A DNA stretch of 64,000 nucleotides from Leptotrichia buccalis C-1013-b (GTDB lineage Bacteria; Fusobacteriota; Fusobacteriia; Fusobacteriales; Leptotrichiaceae). A model generated the notes under the pieces. That model worked only from the letters and a program-made list of their open reading frames with translations. It searched no databases and had not been told where the DNA came from. Positions 27,659 to 36,931 of this stretch are shown piece by piece (position 1 is the stretch's first letter; every line of letters begins with the position of its first letter). The translations under genes and the position numbers were made by a program. The stretch is taken from NCBI RefSeq assembly GCF_000023905.1, contig NC_013192.1:806001-870000 (forward strand), given 5' to 3'.

Positions 27659-29347
27659 TTAAAATGATCCTAACTGTGTTGCATCTAGTATTTTGTACAT
27701 AAAATCTGTACTGGATTTTGTGGTTGGCTCATCATCAAAATTTATTGTAAACAAACCATCCTTATTTTCCCATAATCTGTCAAAATACGAATAAATATCT
27801 TTTGTTAATTTTGAATCTTCATTTGTTAGAATTCTAAAATTAGCATCCATTATATAACCGCGTATGTTTTTTTTGATTAAATTTGCAGAACCTGCGTGTA
27901 TTATAACATTTCCGTCTGTTTTTTTTATTAGTGTTATCTTTGTGTGATATTGTTCATTATTGGTAAAATACCACTTAATTTCTATTTTATTTTTAGTTTT
28001 TTTCTTCAATTTTTTAGAAACAGGTTTATTTGGAAGCCCATTGGTACTCATTCCAAAAGCATCCCGGCTTCTATCAAAGATGATACGTATTTTTACTCCA
28101 CGATTTGCAGCCTTTATCAGCCTGTTTATAATTCCTTTATCGGCAAGAAAATACATCCCCATAAGAATTTCATCACCAGCTTTTGCATTGTCAATATCTT
28201 TATTTAAATGTTCTCCAATTTTTGCTTCTGTCACAAACTGCAACTGATATTTGTTATTTTCATCATCAAATTTAGTTATAGTATCTCCATTTTTCAAATT
28301 ATTTTCATTTTTAGAAGAATTTTCCCTATTTAAATCTGAATTTTTGTCGGGAAGCTCTCCAGTTTTAGAAAATCTTTCAGTTTCTGCTTCTACAAATTTA
28401 ACTTTTTCTTTTTCAATTTCCTTTACTTGCTGTTCAATTTTGGTTTCATTATTATGAGAATTTTTTTCTTGATTTTCCTCATTTTTACTTAAGTTTCCAA
28501 AATCTATGTTTTTATTATTTTTTTCAACAGCATTGCTGGAAATATCAATTTTGCCGTTTGAAAAATTAGCTACTAGCTGTAATCCTCGTAAAACTTCATC
28601 TTTTATTTCACCATCTGCTGATATTGCTATATTTTCGTGAAAATAACTTTGGTCATGGATATTTGCACTAGAAACCATAACATTTTCTTCATTTAGAAAT
28701 ATTTTTCTATGATCTGCTTTTACATTTAATGCTCTTAATAAATTTCTTAATGTTAGTTTTGGCCACATTGGACCATAAAAATTACCAATCCATCCTTTAT
28801 TCTGTGGATTTCCCGAAGGTTTTATCAATGTTCTCCAGATTGGCGAATACCAAGGGAATGTGTCCTTTAATTTGAAAATATCAACTAATATAATATCAAT
28901 TCCAGCATTTTTCATTTGTGTAATGAAAGGATGTTCAAATGCGCCATATAAATTGTTATTTTCATCCAGCAGAACATATACTTTTAAATTTGGATTTTCC
29001 ATTTTCTTTTTAACAAGTCGCCTTGTGTATTCTTTCGCAAATGCAGGATAACTTTCCTTATCTTTATTATAAATGTCATTAAACAAAAACATTTCTACAA
29101 TCAAGTAGTCTTTTGCCTCATCTACAATTTTATAGCTTGCATCCCAAATTTGTCTATCGTAATGAATATTCCCATTTTTGTCAAGATATGTTAAATCATA
29201 GTGAAACTCGACATTGTTACTGCTTTTTAAAGGGCTTTCGTAATCGACTCCTAATGGAGGTGTCTTTATTGTTGAACAGGAAATATTTAATATTAGGATA
29301 CTCATTATGAGATTTCTTTTGTTTATAATTTTGCTTTTAAAATTCAT
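27659..29347 (-). CDS. Phospholipase D-like lipoprotein
   Basis: 562 aa with a lipobox (LNISC, Cys24). Two PLD/cardiolipin-synthase-like half-sites are visible. The first is DHRKIFLNEENVMVSSAN: HxK at 213-215, with Glu220 where HKD usually has Asp. The second, near residue 470, is YHTKITLIKKTDGNVIIHAGSANL, with a longer spacing to its Asp. Between them, about residues 280-370, lies a low-complexity Asn/Glu/Lys linker. The family hydrolyses or transfers phosphodiesters such as phospholipid heads; altered motif spacing leaves activity uncertain. Confidence 0.8.
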   Translation of the reverse strand: MNFKSKIINKRNLIMSILILNISCSTIKTPPLGVDYESPLKSSNNVEFHYDLTYLDKNGNIHYDRQIWDASYKIVDEAKDYLIVEMFLFNDIYNKDKESYPAFAKEYTRRLVKKKMENPNLKVYVLLDENNNLYGAFEHPFITQMKNAGIDIILVDIFKLKDTFPWYSPIWRTLIKPSGNPQNKGWIGNFYGPMWPKLTLRNLLRALNVKADHRKIFLNEENVMVSSANIHDQSYFHENIAISADGEIKDEVLRGLQLVANFSNGKIDISSNAVEKNNKNIDFGNLSKNEENQEKNSHNNETKIEQQVKEIEKEKVKFVEAETERFSKTGELPDKNSDLNRENSSKNENNLKNGDTITKFDDENNKYQLQFVTEAKIGEHLNKDIDNAKAGDEILMGMYFLADKGIINRLIKAANRGVKIRIIFDRSRDAFGMSTNGLPNKPVSKKLKKKTKNKIEIKWYFTNNEQYHTKITLIKKTDGNVIIHAGSANLIKKNIRGYIMDANFRILTNEDSKLTKDIYSYFDRLWENKDGLFTINFDDEPTTKSSTDFMYKILDATQLGSF

Positions 29348-29500
29348 TTATCAATATTACCTTTCTATAACTGCTAGCTGTAAAAACTTATTAATTTAAA
29401 AAGTTAAATTAATTTATATTGCCATATTCTCTCATATATTTCCAGTAATATATTATTTAATTTGGTTTGAGAATTATTAGTTAATCATATTAATTTGATG

Positions 29501-29534
29501 TTTACTGTCTATTATTAGAAAGTTTTACAGTAAA
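29501..29534. repeat. Intergenic inverted repeat
   Basis: TTTACTGT (29501-29508) and ACAGTAAA (29527-29534) form a perfect 8 bp stem with an 18-base loop, midway between the convergently read MATE stop and the PLD-gene start. No T run. Nothing else is apparent in 29348-29588. Confidence 0.35.
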
Positions 29535-29588
29535 ATCACTTTAAAATTAGATATAAAAGTTATACGTTATTTAATATAAAAAATTCTC

Positions 29589-30962
29589 TTAGTTTACCAG
29601 ATTATTTATCCATTTTTTACTTTTTAATCTTTTTAAGCATGGAATTATTTTTATAACTTCATCACTGCAGGAAATTAAATACACAAATGCTACTGGCAAT
29701 CCTAAATGCAGTCCAGCAAAAAATGTGATTGGAATTGCGATAAACCAGAGGGGTATTAAATCTACAAACATTGTCCAAAGTGTATCTCCTCCTGAACGTA
29801 GTATTCCAACTAATAATTGCAAACTTATTGCCTTTATGAAAATTACAAATACTTCTGCTGCTATAATTTCTCGCGTTAATGGGTAAATTCGTGGATTGAC
29901 TTTCATCAGTGTTAATAATAGCGGGCTGAAAAGGAATACAAAAATTCCAATAAGGATTCCGCAAATAATAGCTACTTTTATAAGAATTATTGAATAATCG
30001 TAGGCTTTTTCTTCTCTCCCTGCTCCAATTTCATTTCCAATTATAGCCGCTGTTGCACTTGAAAGACCAAATAATAACGTTAATACAAGGCTGCTTATAG
30101 ATTTTACAATTTGAACAGAGGCTGCAAAATCGGTTCCCATTCTTCCAAAAATTACAACGTACATGCTTGCTCCCAGTACCCATAGTATTTCGTGAATAAA
30201 TACAGGAAGTGATATTTTCATAACTTTTATAAAAAAGTCTAAAGATAAATCAAATAATTCATTTATTTTTCCAGCAATTGGTAATTTTAACTTGTAAATT
30301 ATAAAAATAATATAGCCTGTGCTTATAATTCTTGCGATAACAGTAGCAATTGCTGCTCCACGTACTCCCATTGCAGGAAATCCAAAATGTCCAAAAATTA
30401 GTGTATAATTTATAGTGGCATTTATTAAAAGTCCGATGAAACTTGAATAAAAGGAATATTTTGTTTTTCCAATTGCACGAAGTTCCATATTAAAGGCAAA
30501 TCCAATTCCTATGAGTGGATAAGTCCAAGCTACAATTTTTAAATATTCTGCCCCTATCTTTATAACTTTTTTATCTTTCGTAAATATTGAAATTACTAGT
30601 TCTGGCGTGAATAGTCCAGCAAACAGGAATAAAAGTGAAAATAAAAATCCTATAATTATCGTTATTCCAAGACATTTTTTCAAATTTTTATAATCTTTAT
30701 TTCCAAAATACTGTGCCGCTAAAATTCCACCACCGCTATTCATTCCAAAAAGTGATGTCATAAAAATCATAAACATCTGATTTGCAAATCCCAGTCCCGC
30801 AACTGCAACAGTTCCTAGCCCAAGTGCCACATTTTCAGTTCCAACCATAAACATGTCAATAAAGTTCATAAGCGCATAAATCATATTTTCTATCGCTACA
30901 GGGAGTCCAATAGTAAGCACTTTCTTATAAACCAGTTTTTTATCTAAATTTTTCTTTTCCAT
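29589..30962 (-). CDS. MATE-family multidrug/sodium antiporter
   Basis: 457 aa with about twelve transmembrane helices. Starts LTIGLPVAIENMIYALMNFIDMFMVG, the standard MATE opening; the repeat SLPVFIHEILWVLGASMYVVIFGRMG begins the second half. MATE proteins export cationic drugs or metabolites using sodium or proton gradients; a sodium-pumping V-ATPase in the same window would suit sodium coupling (inference). AAAGGGG site. Lies 46 bases downstream of the 31884 gene on the same strand. Confidence 0.93.
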   Translation of the reverse strand: MEKKNLDKKLVYKKVLTIGLPVAIENMIYALMNFIDMFMVGTENVALGLGTVAVAGLGFANQMFMIFMTSLFGMNSGGGILAAQYFGNKDYKNLKKCLGITIIIGFLFSLLFLFAGLFTPELVISIFTKDKKVIKIGAEYLKIVAWTYPLIGIGFAFNMELRAIGKTKYSFYSSFIGLLINATINYTLIFGHFGFPAMGVRGAAIATVIARIISTGYIIFIIYKLKLPIAGKINELFDLSLDFFIKVMKISLPVFIHEILWVLGASMYVVIFGRMGTDFAASVQIVKSISSLVLTLLFGLSSATAAIIGNEIGAGREEKAYDYSIILIKVAIICGILIGIFVFLFSPLLLTLMKVNPRIYPLTREIIAAEVFVIFIKAISLQLLVGILRSGGDTLWTMFVDLIPLWFIAIPITFFAGLHLGLPVAFVYLISCSDEVIKIIPCLKRLKSKKWINNLVN

Positions 30963-31008
30963 TAATCCCCTTTCTAAAAAATAAATTATCTGCCGATTTT
31001 TAAAATAT

Positions 31009-31884
31009 TCAATCCAAATCTTCTGTTATCGAGTATTCTGAAAAAATTGGCAAATGGTCTGATACATATTTTTTTATTATAGCATAATTATTATTTTTTA
31101 TAAAGTTATAAACGCCAGAATTTCCAGTAAATTCTTTTGTCTTTTTTGAATTGATAAAAAAGTTGTCGTATGAGCTTACCAGTTTATTGTCTGAAAGTGT
31201 TGTTAAATTCTCATTTGGCTCTAAAATATAGGAAACGTTGTATTTATCAGAAAGATTTTTAAATGCCATATTGTCTGCTGCTGTATTAAAATCCCCTGCG
31301 ATAATTATATCATCTTCATCAGTTAGTTTTGAAAAATATTCATAAACATTCACATAATTTGCCGCTTCCAGCAATCTCTGCTTTTCCTTGTCTCCAAAAA
31401 CTGAATGGGCGATTATATAGACAAAGTCAAAATTTCCCGCCTTAAAATAAGCTCCATAAGGTTCACGCATAAACTCATTTTCATCTTTTTCTTTATAAAA
31501 TCCAAGTCCTTTCGCTTCTAAAAATTTATCACGCCTATAAATAAAAGCATAATACTCCCTGTAATTTTCACTTCCAACAGAGTCTTCTGAAATTATATAA
31601 TCCCATTTTTCTTTCGTTAATTTTTGTAAATGTGCCTGAACCTTTTTCACCCCTTTTTCATTCATAACTTCTTCCAGCCCAATCAAGTCAAAATTTGCCA
31701 GAATTTTTGAAAATGCCTTATAATCCTTCTGCTTTTCTCCAAGCCGAAGAGCATTAAATGATGCAATAATTATTGTTTTATCATTTTTTTCAATTTGAGA
31801 AAAGTCTGTTTCAATATTTTCTTTTGTACATGCAAAAATCAAACAAAAAAGTAATGCTAAAATTTTCATTTTTAAATTTTTCAT
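31009..31884 (-). CDS. Endonuclease/exonuclease/phosphatase-family lipoprotein
   Basis: 291 aa with a lipobox (LIFAC, Cys19). The DNase I-like fold is shown by IASFNALRLG (Asn), LIGLEEVM (metal-binding Glu), IIAGDFNTAADN (catalytic Asp-x-Asn) and the terminal SDHLPIF (His). Members cleave DNA, phosphoinositides or sphingomyelin; the family signatures here fit a secreted nuclease best, for nutrient nucleic acids, but the substrate is not decided. Start set by GGGGGAA 7 bases upstream. Confidence 0.88.
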   Translation of the reverse strand: MKNLKMKILALLFCLIFACTKENIETDFSQIEKNDKTIIIASFNALRLGEKQKDYKAFSKILANFDLIGLEEVMNEKGVKKVQAHLQKLTKEKWDYIISEDSVGSENYREYYAFIYRRDKFLEAKGLGFYKEKDENEFMREPYGAYFKAGNFDFVYIIAHSVFGDKEKQRLLEAANYVNVYEYFSKLTDEDDIIIAGDFNTAADNMAFKNLSDKYNVSYILEPNENLTTLSDNKLVSSYDNFFINSKKTKEFTGNSGVYNFIKNNNYAIIKKYVSDHLPIFSEYSITEDLD

Positions 31885-31914
31885 AATATTCCCCCATTTT
31901 ATTATTTATTTTTA

Positions 31915-31923
31915 ATTATACCA
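31915..31923 (-). promoter_or_regulatory. Extended -10 for the nuclease-like/MATE unit
   Basis: TGGTATAAT on the minus strand (31923-31915), about 30 bases before the ATG at 31884. No good -35. Confidence 0.5.
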
Positions 31924-32020
31924 AAAAATATTGCAATATTCTATATATTTTTAATTTTTTTTTAATAAAATATAATAATCATTTAGAATTTTTATATAAC
32001 ACCTGAAATGAAATAAAAGT

Positions 32021-32049
32021 TTGCAAATGCCATTAAAATTTGTTATCAT
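32021..32049 (+). promoter_or_regulatory. Promoter of the pyr operon
   Basis: TTGCAA at 32021-32026, 17-base spacer, extended -10 TGTTATCAT (TATCAT 32044-32049). The start site would be near 32056, giving a leader of about 140 bases. Confidence 0.65.
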
Positions 32050-32085
32050 AAATTTAAGAAAAATATAGTAATTCTAGTTTAAAAC

Positions 32086-32163
32086 GAGAGTAGAAAGTTA
32101 GGATGTTATCTACAACCAATCCATTGTTTTTGTATATTTTTACTCTTATTTTTAAATGGATTG
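32086..32163 (+). promoter_or_regulatory. pyr leader with mutually exclusive stems, possible attenuator
   Basis: CAATCCATT (32117-32125) pairs perfectly with AATGGATTG (32155-32163). GAGAGTA (32086-32092) can pair with TACTCTT (32141-32147), which is followed by a T-rich run. The two pairings cross, so they may be alternatives. I do not see the PyrR binding-loop consensus. The upstream part of the 310-base gap (31924-32020) is AT-rich without a gene. Confidence 0.4.
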
Positions 32164-32194
32164 ACTATAAATATTAAAATTCAAGGGAGAGATA

Positions 32195-33142
32195 GTGGTG
32201 GAAAATATTATTTCTATGAATGATATGGGAAAAGATGAAATTCTTGATATTTTAGAACTGGCAAGAAAAATTGAAAATTGTTCGGAAGAGGAGAAATTAG
32301 AGTTTTTGCATGGAAAAATTATTTCAACTTTATTCTTTGAGCCAAGTACACGTACTAAAATGTCATTTGAATCTGCCGCAATGCGACTTGGGGCAAATAT
32401 CCTGTCATTACCGCCTGTGAGTCAGTCATCTGTAAAAAAAGGGGAATCTTTTACGGATACGATAAAAATGGTGGAAGCGTATTCAGATGTGATTGTTGTG
32501 CGTCATCCATTTGACGGCGCGGCACGACTTGCTTCAGAAACATCAAAAAAACCTGTTATTAATGCGGGAGATGGCTCTAATCAGCATCCTAGCCAGACAT
32601 TGCTTGATTTGTATACAATTCTGGAGGAAAAAGGTACGCTTGAGAATTTACAAATTGCATTTGTTGGAGACTTGAAGTATGGAAGGACAGTTCATTCGCT
32701 GGTAAAGGCACTTACACATTTTAATCCAACGATTTATTTTGTAGCGCCACAAATCTTGCAAATGCCTGATTATTTACTGGAAGATTTGAGAAAACATAAT
32801 ATAAAATATGAAATTCTGGAGGATTTTAGAGGCTGTCTTGATAAAATTGATGTTTTTTATATGACTAGAATTCAGAAAGAGAGATTTCCAGATGTTGAAG
32901 ACTATGAGAAAGTGAAGGGAATTTACGTTATAAATCGTGAAAATATTGAAAAAAAATGTAAGGACGATATGATAATTTTACATCCTTTGCCAAGAGTTGA
33001 TGAAATTGACAAAAATTTGGACAATACAAAATATGCTTTATATTTCAAGCAAGCTAAAAATGGGATTCCTGTGAGGCAGGCAATGATGATGACTGTTTTA
33101 AAAAAGGATAAGGAATTTTTTTCTGTAAATTTATTATTTTAG
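32195..33142 (+). CDS. pyrB: Aspartate carbamoyltransferase catalytic chain
   Basis: 315 aa. Condenses carbamoyl phosphate and aspartate, the first committed step of pyrimidine synthesis. Carbamoyl-phosphate loop FFEPSTRTKMSFESAA, then SSVKKGESFTDT, HPFDGAARLA and a terminal HPLPRVDEI. Starts at a GTG (32195 or the adjacent GTG 32198), both in range of GGGAGA. Followed by pyrI, so the enzyme should be a regulated class B holoenzyme of catalytic trimers and regulatory dimers. The last residues are hydrophobic. Confidence 0.96.
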   Translation: MVENIISMNDMGKDEILDILELARKIENCSEEEKLEFLHGKIISTLFFEPSTRTKMSFESAAMRLGANILSLPPVSQSSVKKGESFTDTIKMVEAYSDVIVVRHPFDGAARLASETSKKPVINAGDGSNQHPSQTLLDLYTILEEKGTLENLQIAFVGDLKYGRTVHSLVKALTHFNPTIYFVAPQILQMPDYLLEDLRKHNIKYEILEDFRGCLDKIDVFYMTRIQKERFPDVEDYEKVKGIYVINRENIEKKCKDDMIILHPLPRVDEIDKNLDNTKYALYFKQAKNGIPVRQAMMMTVLKKDKEFFSVNLLF

Positions 33143-33174
33143 AATAGAAAATTATATTTGGAAAGGAAAAGATT

Positions 33175-33657
33175 ATGTCTGAAGGAAGAGAATTACTGAT
33201 ACGGGCAATAAAAAATGGAATTGTAATAGACCATATCCCGTCAGAAAAAGTTTTTGCAATCGTGGAAATCTTAAAATTAAAAGAATACAGTGAAAGAATA
33301 ACAGTTGCAACAAATATGCCAAGCAGCTCACTTGGAAGAAAAGGGATTATAAAAATTGAAGAAAAAATACTTGAAGAAAAAGAGTTGAATAATATTTCAC
33401 TGCTTGCTCCAAATGTTACAATAAATATTATTGACAATTATGAAGTTGTAGAAAAATCAAAATTAGATAAATTGGATAAAGTTATCGGACTTATGAAATG
33501 TGATAATCCAAAATGTATTTCAAATCACGAAAATATTGAAACAAAATTTATCCGCGTAGAAGAAGATTTAAATGAAAATAATTTGGAAGAAAAAACAAAA
33601 TATAAATGCTTTTATTGCGAAAAAATAATTTTGGAAGATGAAATACAAATTCAATAA
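33175..33657 (+). CDS. pyrI: Aspartate carbamoyltransferase regulatory chain
   Basis: 160 aa. The N-terminal nucleotide-binding domain carries GIVIDHIPSEKVFAIVEIL; the C-terminal zinc domain has the four cysteines as CDNPKC and CFYC. Binds CTP/ATP for allosteric control and docks on PyrB through the zinc domain. Lies 32 bases after pyrB with AAAGGA upstream. Confidence 0.96.
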   Translation: MSEGRELLIRAIKNGIVIDHIPSEKVFAIVEILKLKEYSERITVATNMPSSSLGRKGIIKIEEKILEEKELNNISLLAPNVTINIIDNYEVVEKSKLDKLDKVIGLMKCDNPKCISNHENIETKFIRVEEDLNENNLEEKTKYKCFYCEKIILEDEIQIQ

Positions 33658-33712
33658 ATTTGTTTAGTAACTTAATTTCAAATTTTTGAATTAAAGAGAG
33701 GAGAAAAATTAA

Positions 33713-34111
33713 ATGCCTAAAATTCTAATAGAATCAAAAATGCTTGAAAATAATAAAAATGGTGTATTAAAATTAAGAATAAATAACGAAAGAGTGGAAG
33801 AATTAAAAAATGTAAAAAATGAAGTTGATCTTGATTATGGTGAGCAGACATTGCAGGTATATAACAGTTTTTTTACAAAAACACCAAAAAAAGTTATAAA
33901 TGTGGAATCAGCTGATCAAAAATATAAGATTACACTTCACTATAAAGCATGGGGAATCACAACTTTTTTACACCTTGTAATGATGGTATTGATTGCTGTT
34001 TTTAAATCGAATCCACTTTTTACAGTATTCCCGATAGTTGCAATAGAATTTCTGTTTCTGATTTTTATAGGAGCGTTTGAAATAAGAGAAGTTAAAAGAA
34101 AGGATAGTTAA
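33713..34111 (+). CDS. Small two-TM membrane protein in the pyr operon
   Basis: 132 aa, no family recognised. About 80 N-terminal residues look like a small beta-domain (LKLRINNERVEELKNVK, LDYGEQTLQVY), followed by two transmembrane segments, FLHLVMMVLIAVF and FTVFPIVAIEFLFLIFIGAF, and a basic tail. It lies between pyrI and pyrF, 3 bases before the pyrF ATG, so it is co-transcribed with pyrimidine synthesis genes. A transport or regulatory role is possible, but there is no direct evidence. Confidence 0.8.
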   Translation: MPKILIESKMLENNKNGVLKLRINNERVEELKNVKNEVDLDYGEQTLQVYNSFFTKTPKKVINVESADQKYKITLHYKAWGITTFLHLVMMVLIAVFKSNPLFTVFPIVAIEFLFLIFIGAFEIREVKRKDS

Positions 34112-34114
34112 AAA

Positions 34115-34858
34115 ATGGCTAAAATTGATGAAAAAGCAAAAGAGCGAATATTTGTTGCATTGGATTATAATAATATGGAAGATGCAAAAAGGCTAGTGAA
34201 AGAACTGGGAGATAATATTTCTATGTACAAAGTTGGACTGGAAAGCTATCTTAATACAGATGGAAAATTAGTTGATTACTTGCATGAAAAAGGAAAGAAA
34301 GTATTTTTAGACTTGAAGTTTCACGATATTACAAATACTGTGAAAATGGCTTGTGCGAATGCTATTAAAAAAAATGTGTTTATGTTTAATATCCATTGCT
34401 CAAATGGAAGTAAAACTATGAGGGAAGTTGCTGAATTAGTTAAGGAAAGTAAATCAGAAAGTCTTTTAATTGGAGTTACGATTTTGACAAACTTGGGAGA
34501 AAATGATATTTTTGAAATGTTTAAAAGTAAACTAAAATTGGAGGAAATTGTTTTAAATCTTGCTACACTTGCTAGAAACAGCGGAATGCATGGAATTGTA
34601 TGTTCGCCACAGGAGGCAAAAGATGTGAAAGAGAAATTAGGGAAGGATTTTGTGACAGTTTGTCCAGGAGTACGTCCTAAATTTACATTAAATGCTGATG
34701 GGAAAAGTGATGATGACCAGACACGGATTATGACACCAGCAGACGCGATAAGACAGGGAGTGGATTTTCTTGTAGTTGGGCGTCCAATAACTAAGGCTGA
34801 AAATCCTGTGGAAAGTGCGAAATTGATTTTGGAGGAAATTTCTGAGGTTTTAATTTAA
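34115..34858 (+). CDS. pyrF: Orotidine 5'-phosphate decarboxylase
   Basis: 247 aa TIM barrel. Last step to UMP. IFVALDYNNMEDAKRLVKELG at the start; catalytic LDLKFHDITNTVK contains the Asp-x-Lys-x-x-Asp charge network; the phosphate site is PGVRPK followed by DDQTRIMTPADAIRQGVDFLVVGRPI. All active-site motifs are intact. Confidence 0.96.
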   Translation: MAKIDEKAKERIFVALDYNNMEDAKRLVKELGDNISMYKVGLESYLNTDGKLVDYLHEKGKKVFLDLKFHDITNTVKMACANAIKKNVFMFNIHCSNGSKTMREVAELVKESKSESLLIGVTILTNLGENDIFEMFKSKLKLEEIVLNLATLARNSGMHGIVCSPQEAKDVKEKLGKDFVTVCPGVRPKFTLNADGKSDDDQTRIMTPADAIRQGVDFLVVGRPITKAENPVESAKLILEEISEVLI

Positions 34859-34913
34859 GAAAAATATTAAAAATAATTATAAATTGTAAAAATAGTGAAA
34901 TTGGAGAATAAAA

Positions 34914-36188
34914 ATGGAAAAAAAAGAAATTATTATTCTAAAAAATGGAACAGACGTTTTTGGACATAAAATTGAAATTTTGATAAATGGAGAAATTATT
35001 GAAAAAATTTCTGAAAACATTGATGTAAAAGAATTTGAAAGTAAAGATAATGTGAGAATTATTGATGTTAATCAGAAATTGATAATGCCAGGAGTTATTG
35101 ATGTTCACACACATATGAGAGAGCCTGGAATTACGTATAAGGAAGATTTTGGAACAGGTTCACGTGCTTGTGCAAAAGCTGGAGTTACAACTTTTTATGA
35201 TATGCCAAATACAATTCCGACAACTGCAACATTGGAAAGTTTGCAGGAAAAGAAAAAATTGGCAAGTGAGAAGTCCATTATAAATTTTGGACTGCATTTT
35301 GGTGGGAGTAAAAATGATAATGTTGAGGAAATAAAAAAAGTTTTGAAAAATAGTGAAGCGAATACAGTAAAAATTTTTATGAATGTTACGACTGGAGAAA
35401 TGCTTATTGAAGATAATGAAATTTTGAAGAAAGTCTTTGAAAATTCTAAATTAGTACTAGTTCACGCAGAGCATGAAATGATTGACAAAGCAATAGAACT
35501 CAATAAAAATTATGGAAAAGGACTTTATGTATGCCATATCCCATCGGCAGAAGAATTGAAAAAAGTTATAAATGCTAAAAAAGATGGAAATCTGAATACA
35601 GAAAAACATCCAGTTTATGCAGAAGTTACGCCGCATCATTTGTTTTTAAATACTGAAATTCGAGAAAGTACAGAGCGAAACAAAATGCTTTTGAGAATGA
35701 AGCCTGAATTAAGAGAAAAATCTGACAATGAATTTTTGTGGGAAGCTATAAATCGTGGAGAAGTAGATACAATTGGGACTGATCACGCACCGCATTTAAT
35801 CAAAGAAAAATTGGAAAAAGTTACTTTTGGTATGCCGGGAGTTGAAACTTCGCTTGCTCTTATGATAAATGCCTATAATAAAGGAAAAATTTCACTTGAA
35901 ATGATTCAAAAGTTAATGTGTGAAAATCCTGCTAAGATAATGAAAATTTTAAAAAGAGGAAAACTGCAGGAAGGGTATTTTGCAGATATAATAGTTGTAG
36001 ATACTAAGAAAGAATGGATTGTTGGTATAGATGACACGATTGAGTCAAAATGTGGATGGACTCCTTATGAAAATTGGAAATTAAAAGGAAAAAATATAAT
36101 GACAATTGTAAATGGGAAAATTGTTTATGAAAATGGGAAAATTCAGGAAAATGTGAAAAATGGGAAAGAAATTGAATTTTATAATTAA
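34914..36188 (+). CDS. pyrC: Dihydroorotase
   Basis: 424 aa, class I type. Closes carbamoyl aspartate to dihydroorotate. Metal-binding PGVIDVHTHMREPG, then KEDFGTGSRACAKAGVTTFYDMPNT, and the DHAPH motif (GTDHAPHLIKEK). Length and motifs match zinc amidohydrolases of this class. Follows pyrF by 55 bases. Confidence 0.95.
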   Translation: MEKKEIIILKNGTDVFGHKIEILINGEIIEKISENIDVKEFESKDNVRIIDVNQKLIMPGVIDVHTHMREPGITYKEDFGTGSRACAKAGVTTFYDMPNTIPTTATLESLQEKKKLASEKSIINFGLHFGGSKNDNVEEIKKVLKNSEANTVKIFMNVTTGEMLIEDNEILKKVFENSKLVLVHAEHEMIDKAIELNKNYGKGLYVCHIPSAEELKKVINAKKDGNLNTEKHPVYAEVTPHHLFLNTEIRESTERNKMLLRMKPELREKSDNEFLWEAINRGEVDTIGTDHAPHLIKEKLEKVTFGMPGVETSLALMINAYNKGKISLEMIQKLMCENPAKIMKILKRGKLQEGYFADIIVVDTKKEWIVGIDDTIESKCGWTPYENWKLKGKNIMTIVNGKIVYENGKIQENVKNGKEIEFYN

Positions 36189-36250
36189 ATTTGAAAATTA
36201 AATTATAAAGAATAAAAATCAAAATTTGAAAGATGAAAGGAAATAAAATT

Positions 36251-36880
36251 ATGACTAATTTAACATTAGAAGAAAAAGTAGCAAAGGCATTATTTGATGT
36301 AAAAGCAGTGAAAATTAACGTAGGAGAGCCGTTTACATTTGCTTCTGGAATAAAAAGCCCTATTTACTGTGATAACCGTTATGTTTTAGGTTTTTCTAAA
36401 GAGAGAGACACAATTGTAGAAGCATTTGTGGAAAGAATTGATAAAGATGTGGATGTAATTGTGGGAGTGGCTACAGCAGGAATTCCTTGGGCCTCATTTA
36501 TCGCCGACAGAATGAAAAAGCCACTTGCATATGTAAGAAATAAACCTAAAGACCATGGTGCTGGAAAACAAATTGAAGGTGCAGAAGTTAAAGGGAAAAA
36601 AGTTGTTGTAATTGAGGATTTAATTACAACAGGAAAGAGTAGCCTTATAGCAGTTGATGTACTGCAAAAGGAAGAAGTAAGGGAACTGGAAGTAAAATCA
36701 ATTTTTTCTTACGGATTTGACAGCGCAAAAGAAAATTATGCGAAATATAACTGCAAGTTCAGTTCGCTTTCAAATTTTGATGTTTTAATAAGATTATTAG
36801 CACAAACTGATTATTTGACACAAAATGAAGCGGGAATTGCTTTGGAATGGAGTAAAAATCCTGAAAAATGGGGAAAATAA
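36251..36880 (+). CDS. pyrE: Orotate phosphoribosyltransferase
   Basis: 209 aa. Transfers ribose phosphate from PRPP to orotate. FTFASGIKSPIYCDNR at the N-terminus, and the PRPP loop VVVIEDLITTGKSS. ATG 36251 sits 10 bases after AAAGGA; an in-frame ATG at 36233 lies before that site and is rejected. pyrD, pyrK and carAB are not in this cluster. Confidence 0.95.
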   Translation: MTNLTLEEKVAKALFDVKAVKINVGEPFTFASGIKSPIYCDNRYVLGFSKERDTIVEAFVERIDKDVDVIVGVATAGIPWASFIADRMKKPLAYVRNKPKDHGAGKQIEGAEVKGKKVVVIEDLITTGKSSLIAVDVLQKEEVRELEVKSIFSYGFDSAKENYAKYNCKFSSLSNFDVLIRLLAQTDYLTQNEAGIALEWSKNPEKWGK

Positions 36881-36931
36881 AGTATACTAATATTGTAATT
36901 TTAATCAGAATGAAGAAAGGAAGAAAAAAGT

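Noticed and set aside
27944-28457. Long open frames on the plus strand opposite the PLD-like gene
   Set aside because: They mirror the low-complexity linker and codon bias of the minus-strand gene, have no ribosome-binding sites, and give hydrophobic Phe/Ser-rich products typical of antisense frames.
32050-32194. PyrR attenuator in the pyr leader
   Set aside because: The conserved PyrR binding-loop sequence was not found; only generic alternative stems are visible.
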